Source: JBDIBB01 sp039812685
GTDB taxonomy: Bacteria; Acidobacteriota; Vicinamibacteria; Vicinamibacterales; JAFNAJ01
Direction: 5' to 3'
DNA length: 10,883 nt
NCBI GenBank assembly: GCA_039812685.1
Contig: JBDIBB010000125.1
Location: forward strand, 1 to 10,883
Shown here: one piece after another, positions 6,482-10,883 of the stretch
Layout of the letters: every line of letters begins with the position of its first letter
Position numbering within the stretch: position 1 is the stretch's first letter
Program-made: the position numbers and the translations under genes
The notes under the pieces: generated by a model
What the model was told of the DNA's origin: nothing
The model's input: the letters and a program-made list of their open reading frames with translations, nothing else
Database searches by the model: none

Positions 6482-7171
6482 ATGCTGCCAGCCATGCCCG
6501 ACACCGGACACGCGTGGGCCGATCTCGTGTCGCTGGCCGTGCACGAGCTGAGAACGCCGGTGAGCGTGGCGTCCGGCTACGTGAAGATGGTGCTGGGCGG
6601 CCACGGCGGCCCGCTCAGCGACGCGCAGCGGGGGGCGCTCGCGGCAGCCGACCAGTCGAACGCGAAGGCCATCGAACTGCTGGCCGAACTGAGCGAACTG
6701 GCACGCCTCGAGACCGGACGCATGGCGCTGTCGACCGGGCGCGTCACGATCGAGGACCTGCTGGCCGACGCGGTGGCACGCTTCTCACCACCGCTCGGAT
6801 CTCCCGTCCGCTGCTTCGCCCCTGGCCCGGTTCCGCCGGTGACGATCGACGGCGATCGGACACGGCTGGCACGCGCGCTGGCCGTGCTGGCCGCCGCGTC
6901 CTCGCGCAACCGGCCCCAGGCGCCGGCCATCGTCCTGTCGGCGCACGTCCGCGCCGGACACGTCGCGCTGCTCGCCGCCGCCGCCACGATCGAGGTCCCC
7001 GCCGGCGCCGCCGACACCGACGACCTCGGCCCGTTGCCCGAGACCGAGGGTGGACTGGGTGTGGGGCTGCCGCTGGCACGCGTGATCGTTCACTTGTCAG
7101 GCGGACGCATCGGCGTGCCGAGAGGCGGCGACGCCCGCGGCGAGTTCGCCGTGGTCCTGCCGCTCGCCTGA
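6482..7171 (+). CDS. Small soluble histidine-kinase-like protein with degenerate ATP-binding domain
   Basis: A 229-residue protein with no membrane segment and no sensor domain. Residues ~11-75 are a HisKA dimerisation/phosphoacceptor domain: the H-box is AVHELRTPVSVASGY with phosphoacceptor H21, followed by a second helix ending LARLETGRM. Residues ~85-229 follow the layout of a HATPase_c domain. Its G2 box is intact (GGLGVGLPLARVIVHLSGGRIGV, from residue 190), and a final beta strand (GEFAVVLPLA) is typical. The N-box position reads ALAVLAAASSRN instead of NLLxNAxK, and the G1 DxGxG motif is replaced by AATIEVPAG. It may therefore bind ATP poorly or not at all. ATG 6482 has GAGGG nine bases upstream; ATG 6494 is an alternative. 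No response regulator is nearby. It is divergent from msrP across 171 bp, and the glycosyltransferase follows 8 bp downstream. Confidence 0.85.
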   Translation: MLPAMPDTGHAWADLVSLAVHELRTPVSVASGYVKMVLGGHGGPLSDAQRGALAAADQSNAKAIELLAELSELARLETGRMALSTGRVTIEDLLADAVARFSPPLGSPVRCFAPGPVPPVTIDGDRTRLARALAVLAAASSRNRPQAPAIVLSAHVRAGHVALLAAAATIEVPAGAADTDDLGPLPETEGGLGVGLPLARVIVHLSGGRIGVPRGGDARGEFAVVLPLA

Positions 7172-7179
7172 TTGCGACG

Positions 7180-8136
7180 ATGGGTGACGGGGTGCGGGAG
7201 TCGAACGCTCCATCGGCCGGGCGCGTGTCGATCCTCATCGTCAACTGGAACGGTGGCGGGGGCCTCATCGCGTGCGCCGCCGCCGCGGCCGCAACCGGCG
7301 CCGAGGTACGGCTGGTCGACAACGCGTCGACCGACGGCAGCGCCAACGCGGTCATCGCGCACGTGCCGGGGGTACACGTGCTGCGCGCGCCGGAGAACCT
7401 CGGATTTGCGGGCGGCGTCAACGCGGCCGCGCGCGCCGCCGCCGGCGACTGGCTGCTGCTGCTCAATCCTGACGCGTGTCTCGAGGCGCGCGCCCTCGAG
7501 ACGCTGCGCGAGGCGCTCGAAGCCGACCCCGGAGCGGCGGCCGCCGGCGCGTGCCTGGTCGGTGAGTCGGGCGAACCGCAGCGCGGCTTCGCCGTGCGCC
7601 GCTTCCCCACCCTCGCGTCGATCGCCACCGACCTGCTGCTCGTCGACGAACTCTGGCCGGGCAACCCCTGGCGCCGCCGCTACCTCGCGCTCGACGTGCC
7701 GCTCGATGGGGATCGCCCCGTCGCGGTGGATCAGCCGGCGGCCGCCTGTCTCATGATCCGCCGCGAGGCGTTCGATCGCCTCGGCGGCTTCGACGAGCGG
7801 TTCCACCCCGCGTGGTTCGAGGACGTCGACTTCTGCCGTCGCGCGGCCGCCGCCGGCTACCGCATCCTGTTCGTCCCGCGCGCGCGCGTGGCGCACGCCG
7901 GCGGCGTCTCGCTGCGCACGCTGGACGCAGCCGCCTTCGCGCGCGTGTGGTACCGCAACCTGCGGCGCTACGTCGCGCGACACCACGGCGCCATCGCCCT
8001 CGGCCTCGTGACCCTGCTCATCGCCGCCGGCATGGGACTGCGCGTGGTCGCCGCGACGCTGGTGCGTGAACCGGCACGCCGCACGGCGGCGTGGGCCGTG
8101 CTGCGCGACCTGCTGCGATCCCTGCGCCTGTCATGA
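7180..8136 (+). CDS. Family 2 glycosyltransferase (rhamnosyltransferase-like)
   Basis: A 318-residue GT-A fold glycosyltransferase that would move a sugar from a nucleotide-sugar donor to a growing surface glycan or similar acceptor. Visible motifs are the first strand VSILIVNWN (16-24), LVDNASTDGS (45-54) for nucleotide binding, NLGFAGGVN (73-81), and LLLLNPDA (92-99), where NPD stands at the DxD metal site. FEDVDFCRRAAAAGY (213-227) carries the acidic catalytic-base region, and RVAHAGG (236-242) has the conserved His. This pattern is typical of the rhamnosyltransferase-type GT2 subfamily. After residue ~268 a hydrophobic stretch (about 270-295) may be a membrane helix or an amphipathic anchor. 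ATG 7180 lies eight bases after the stop of the kinase-like gene; no good Shine-Dalgarno is visible, so translational coupling is likely. In-frame GTGs at codons 5 and 16 are alternatives. Acceptor and sugar cannot be predicted. Confidence 0.93.
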   Translation: MGDGVRESNAPSAGRVSILIVNWNGGGGLIACAAAAAATGAEVRLVDNASTDGSANAVIAHVPGVHVLRAPENLGFAGGVNAAARAAAGDWLLLLNPDACLEARALETLREALEADPGAAAAGACLVGESGEPQRGFAVRRFPTLASIATDLLLVDELWPGNPWRRRYLALDVPLDGDRPVAVDQPAAACLMIRREAFDRLGGFDERFHPAWFEDVDFCRRAAAAGYRILFVPRARVAHAGGVSLRTLDAAAFARVWYRNLRRYVARHHGAIALGLVTLLIAAGMGLRVVAATLVREPARRTAAWAVLRDLLRSLRLS

Positions 8137-8240
8137 GCCGCGACGACGGTCCGGCGGCCGCGCGCGCGAGAGACCACGCGCCCTGTGGCGAGCTCCCGGA
8201 CAGGCGGCCGCGCCTCGTGAGGACACGGCTGGAGGATGCG

Positions 8241-8262
8241 CGACCGGCCGCCGCGGCGGTCG
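8241..8262. other. Inverted repeat in the GT2-DUF1175 gap
   Basis: CGACCG (8241-8246) pairs with CGGTCG (8257-8262) around a 10-base GC-rich loop, within the 149-bp stretch between the glycosyltransferase stop and the likely DUF1175 start. There is no T tract. It could be a weak terminator, a leader structure or chance at this base composition. Confidence 0.25.
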
Positions 8263-8285
8263 GTGCGCCCCGGCGTCCCGGCGCG

Positions 8286-9041
8286 ATGGCCCGCTGTGCT
8301 ACCCTCCCCTCGTCCGTGCTTCGACACGCGCGCCATGCCGCCTGCCTCCTGGTGACGCTCGTCGTCGCATCGCCGCCCGTGCGTGCGCAGGTGCGCTTCG
8401 CGGACGCCGCCGACCGCGAGGCGTTCGGCCGCTGGTTCGTGTTGCTGGCCGATGCCCAGTTCTACCGCGCCACCCCCGACGTGGACGACTGCGCGGCGCT
8501 GGTGCGTCATGCCGTGCGCGAGGCCCTGCGCTCGTCCTCTCCCGACTGGCGGCGGCGCATCGCGCTGCCGGCCGGATCGGCGGTTCCCGCGCCGGTGCAC
8601 GCCCGCGCCGCGCAAGTCGACGGGGCGCTGCGCCTGTTCCGCGTGCGCGCCGACCCCGGGCCGGACTACGCCGAGTTCGCCGATGCCCGCACCCTGGTCT
8701 CGCTCAACGCGCGCCCGCTGGGACGCGAGACGACCGCCCTGCGACCCGGCGACCTGCTCTACTTCCACCAGGACGGCCAGTCGCTGCCCGACCACCTGAT
8801 GGTGTTCGTCGGGCCGTCGGCATTCGAAGCCGAAGGGCGCGACTGGGTGGTCTATCACACGGGGCCGTCGGCGCCGCGGCCGGCCGGCGTGCCCGCGCCA
8901 GGTTCGCCGCCCGGCTCACCGGGAGAGGTACGCAAAGTGCGCCTCGCCGACCTCGTCCGGCACCCCTCACCTGCCTGGCGGCCGGTGGCGGCCAACCCAC
9001 GCTTCGTCGGGATCTTCCGCCTCTTGCTCGATTCCCGGTAG
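8286..9041 (+). CDS. DUF1175 (YfaT-like) exported protein, NlpC/P60-like predicted cysteine hydrolase
   Basis: A 251-residue homologue of E. coli YfaT (DUF1175). From ATG 8286 the protein begins with a Sec signal peptide (MARCATLPSSVLRHARHAAC, then a Leu/Val core, cleavage after PVRA). The core shows FGRWFVLLADAQ, then DDCAALVRHAVREAL with C69, LRPGDLLYFHQ, DHLMVFVG with H170, VVYHTG with H191, and a C-terminal NPRFVGIFRLL. Cys in DC-x-x-LVR followed by His in DHLMV is the arrangement of NlpC/P60/CHAP-like amidases and peptidases, so a periplasmic cell-wall or peptide hydrolase is possible; this is inference. An in-frame ATG at 8133 overlaps the glycosyltransferase stop (ATGA), but the 51 added codons hide the signal peptide and use AGA, AGG, ACA and CGA, unlike the body of the gene. 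It is followed 11 bases later by an alpha-2-macroglobulin gene, as yfaT neighbours yfaS in E. coli. Confidence 0.9.
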   Translation: MARCATLPSSVLRHARHAACLLVTLVVASPPVRAQVRFADAADREAFGRWFVLLADAQFYRATPDVDDCAALVRHAVREALRSSSPDWRRRIALPAGSAVPAPVHARAAQVDGALRLFRVRADPGPDYAEFADARTLVSLNARPLGRETTALRPGDLLYFHQDGQSLPDHLMVFVGPSAFEAEGRDWVVYHTGPSAPRPAGVPAPGSPPGSPGEVRKVRLADLVRHPSPAWRPVAANPRFVGIFRLLLDSR

Positions 9042-9052
9042 TCGCGCTGACG

Positions 9053-10883
9053 ATGCCCATGCCGTTCATCACCCACGCGTCCTCCCAGAGGCTGCCGCCC
9101 CGGCGCGCCCGCACGCTGCTCGCGCTGGCAATCGCCTGCTCGGTGATCGGGTCCGCCCGCGCGCAGGACACCGACGCGCCCCCCGGCACCCTGCCCGCGT
9201 TCTCGCTCACCAGCGAGCGCATCTTCGAGCCGGGCAGCCAGACGCCGCCGGCGATCTCGGTCATGTTCCAGCGGCTGGACCATCTCGATTTCCGCGTCTA
9301 CCGGGTGCGCGACGCCGCCGCCTTTTTCGCCGGCCTCCGCGAGCCGCACAACCTCGGCAGCGCCGAGTCGTACGTCGAGCAGGAACCGACGCGGATCGAG
9401 CGCATCGCGCGCTGGAAGGCCCGGTGGCGCGCGCTCATCGTCGACTTCCTCCGGATGCAGGTCTCACACGACTATCGCCGCGCGCGCCGCGCCGCGGCGC
9501 ACCAGGACGCGATCGTCCAGCGCCGCACGGTGCAGTACACGCAGTTCGCGCAGGTGCCGCTGCTGAACCCCGAGCAGGTGGTGGCGACGTGGCGCGAGCT
9601 GCTGCCCAACACGCGCGACATGGACTCGCGATCCATCCCGCTGGACCTGCCGTCGGCCGGCGTCTACGTGGTGGAAGCGGTCCACACCCACCTCAGGGCC
9701 TACACGGTGGTCGTCGTCTCCTCGCTCGGCCTGGTCACCAAGGCCGCGCCCGGCCAGATGCTGCTCTTCGCGGTGGATCGCCGGACCGGCGTGCCGAAGG
9801 CCGAGTGTGCGGCCAGCGTCATCGTCAACCAGGAGGTGCGGGCCGCGGGCCTCACCGGCGCGGATGGCGTCTTCGCGGCCCATCTGCCCCAGATCGACAC
9901 CGAGAACGCCCTGGCGCTGGCCCGCTGCGGCGACGACACGGTGGTGAACGACCCCGGCGGCTACTTCCTGCGCGAGTACGCGCGCGAGCTCAAGGGCTTC
10001 GTCTACACCGATCGCCCCGTCTACCGGCCGGGCCACACCGTGCACGTCAAGGCCATCCTGCGCTGGATGGACGGCGGCCAGCCGGTGCGCTTCGACCGCC
10101 AGCAGGTGGAGATCACCGTCGCGGATCCCGACGGCAAGATGCTGCTGCGCCAGCAGCGGCCGGTCGACCGCTTCGGCGCCGTGTTCACGTCGCTGGCACT
10201 GCCGGCCGCCGCGGCGCTCGGCGACTACACGGTCACGATCAACTCCGGCGAGCAGGTGGCCACCGGGAGCTTTTCGGTCGAGGAATACCGCAAGCCCGAG
10301 TTCGAGGTGGCGGTCACCGCGCCCCAGCGCTTCTACCTGAAGGGCACGCAGGCGACGATGAAGGTGCGGGCCCGCTACTACTTCGGCCAGCCGGTAGCGC
10401 GCGGCCGCGTCAAGTACGTCACCTACTCGGCGTCGTACTGGTCGCCGTGGCGTTGGCTGGACGGTGACAACGACGATGCCTACGTGCCGGCCTACTATGG
10501 CAACGAGGAGAGCGAGGCCGAGGCGACGCTCGACGACAACGGCGAGGCCACGATCACCGTGGACCTCCCCGCCGTCGGCGAGGGCGGCGATCTCTCGATC
10601 CGCATCGAGGCGCGGGTGACCGACGCCACCGGCCGCGAGGTGAGCGGGCGCACGACGGTCTTCGCCACCGAGGGTCCCGTCGTCGTGGCCTCGCAGGCCA
10701 ACCGCTGGGTGTACGCGCCGGGATCCCAGGCGTCGTTCCGGGTGCGCGTGGTCGATTACGAGGGCCGGCCGCAGCCTCGCGCCAGCGTGGCGCTGCTGCT
10801 GGGCCGCGTTGGCGACGGCGACTACTCGGCGGATCCCGCGCTCACGCCGGTCGCGTCGGCCACCATGGCCACTGGCGCCGACG
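9053..10883 (+). CDS. Alpha-2-macroglobulin-like protein, N-terminal part (continues beyond window)
   Basis: The frame from ATG 9053 is open to the right edge (610 codons), so only the N-terminal portion is present; bacterial A2Ms usually run to 1,500-2,000 residues. The N-terminus is an export signal with a basic region (RLPPRRAR), a Leu/Ala core and either SPI cleavage after SARA (residue 37) or a non-classical lipobox LAIAC (C29). A second ATG two codons on (9059) is equally usable. An N-terminal ~250-residue region precedes the hallmark MG2 strand FVYTDRPVYRPGHTVHVKA (316-334), followed by the MG3-type junction EYRKPEFEV (411-419) and further Ig-like MG domains to ~610. Bait region, thioester (CxEQ) and receptor-like domains would lie outside the window, so trapping chemistry cannot be judged. 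In this family the protein is a periplasmic protease trap or envelope-defence factor. The upstream DUF1175 gene is its usual E. coli neighbour (yfaT-yfaS). Confidence 0.92.
   Translation, partial: MPMPFITHASSQRLPPRRARTLLALAIACSVIGSARAQDTDAPPGTLPAFSLTSERIFEPGSQTPPAISVMFQRLDHLDFRVYRVRDAAAFFAGLREPHNLGSAESYVEQEPTRIERIARWKARWRALIVDFLRMQVSHDYRRARRAAAHQDAIVQRRTVQYTQFAQVPLLNPEQVVATWRELLPNTRDMDSRSIPLDLPSAGVYVVEAVHTHLRAYTVVVVSSLGLVTKAAPGQMLLFAVDRRTGVPKAECAASVIVNQEVRAAGLTGADGVFAAHLPQIDTENALALARCGDDTVVNDPGGYFLREYARELKGFVYTDRPVYRPGHTVHVKAILRWMDGGQPVRFDRQQVEITVADPDGKMLLRQQRPVDRFGAVFTSLALPAAAALGDYTVTINSGEQVATGSFSVEEYRKPEFEVAVTAPQRFYLKGTQATMKVRARYYFGQPVARGRVKYVTYSASYWSPWRWLDGDNDDAYVPAYYGNEESEAEATLDDNGEATITVDLPAVGEGGDLSIRIEARVTDATGREVSGRTTVFATEGPVVVASQANRWVYAPGSQASFRVRVVDYEGRPQPRASVALLLGRVGDGDYSADPALTPVASATMATGAD

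Noticed and set aside
6311..6604. N-terminal extension of msrP from 6604
   Set aside because: The Tat signal and the Shine-Dalgarno place the start at 6310; the extension is His/Pro/Arg-rich and would overlap the divergent gene.
6292..7179. Upstream part of a 614-codon plus frame ending in the glycosyltransferase
   Set aside because: This part is out of frame with the histidine-kinase-like gene that occupies the same DNA; GT2 similarity begins only after ATG 7180.
7090..8858. Minus-strand frames of ~300 codons (7090-7986 and 7968-8858)
   Set aside because: They are antisense shadows of the glycosyltransferase and DUF1175 genes; compositionally biased and without motifs.
9424..10467. 347-codon plus-strand frame
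   Set aside because: It is out of frame within the alpha-2-macroglobulin gene, whose own frame carries the MG2 and MG3 motifs and stays open from 9053 to the window end.

Overview
The window is a GC-rich chromosomal segment from a Gram-negative-type bacterium. It has strong G/C preference at third codon positions, exported proteins with Sec and Tat signals, an MsrPQ system and a DUF1175/alpha-2-macroglobulin pair. The content would fit an Acidobacteriota (Vicinamibacteria-like) genome, but that placement is inferred from gene style and cannot be proven from the sequence. High GC leaves long open frames on all strands, so many apparent ORFs are shadows. I chose genes by recognisable domains, start sites and mutual exclusion.

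Layout: (1) 1-1566, minus strand: a partial gene for an Ala/Pro-rich single-pass membrane protein of unknown function, running off the left edge. (2) A 183-bp divergent intergenic region (1567-1749) with a sigma70-like promoter facing right. (3) 1750-4455, plus: a secreted protein with four ~110-residue repeats, two IPT/TIG domains and a C-terminal SGNH/GDSL hydrolase. (4) A short convergent gap with a hairpin. (5) 4533-6310, minus: the msrP-msrQ operon (periplasmic methionine-sulfoxide reductase and its haem membrane partner). Its 170-bp internal spacer holds a nine-unit heptamer repeat with G-quadruplex potential on the transcribed sense strand. (6) From 6482, plus: a small soluble histidine-kinase-like protein with a worn ATP-binding domain, a family 2 glycosyltransferase, a DUF1175 (YfaT-like) exported protein, and the N-terminal 610 residues of an alpha-2-macroglobulin-like (YfaS-like) protein running off the right edge.

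The msrPQ genes form an envelope repair pair. The DUF1175-A2M pair resembles E. coli yfaT-yfaS and is probably a periplasmic unit. The kinase-like gene and the glycosyltransferase are tightly packed (8-bp gap) and point the same way as that pair, so the rightward genes may form one transcription unit. No tRNA, rRNA, CRISPR, transposase or phage gene was seen. No gene-free stretch exceeds 300 bases.
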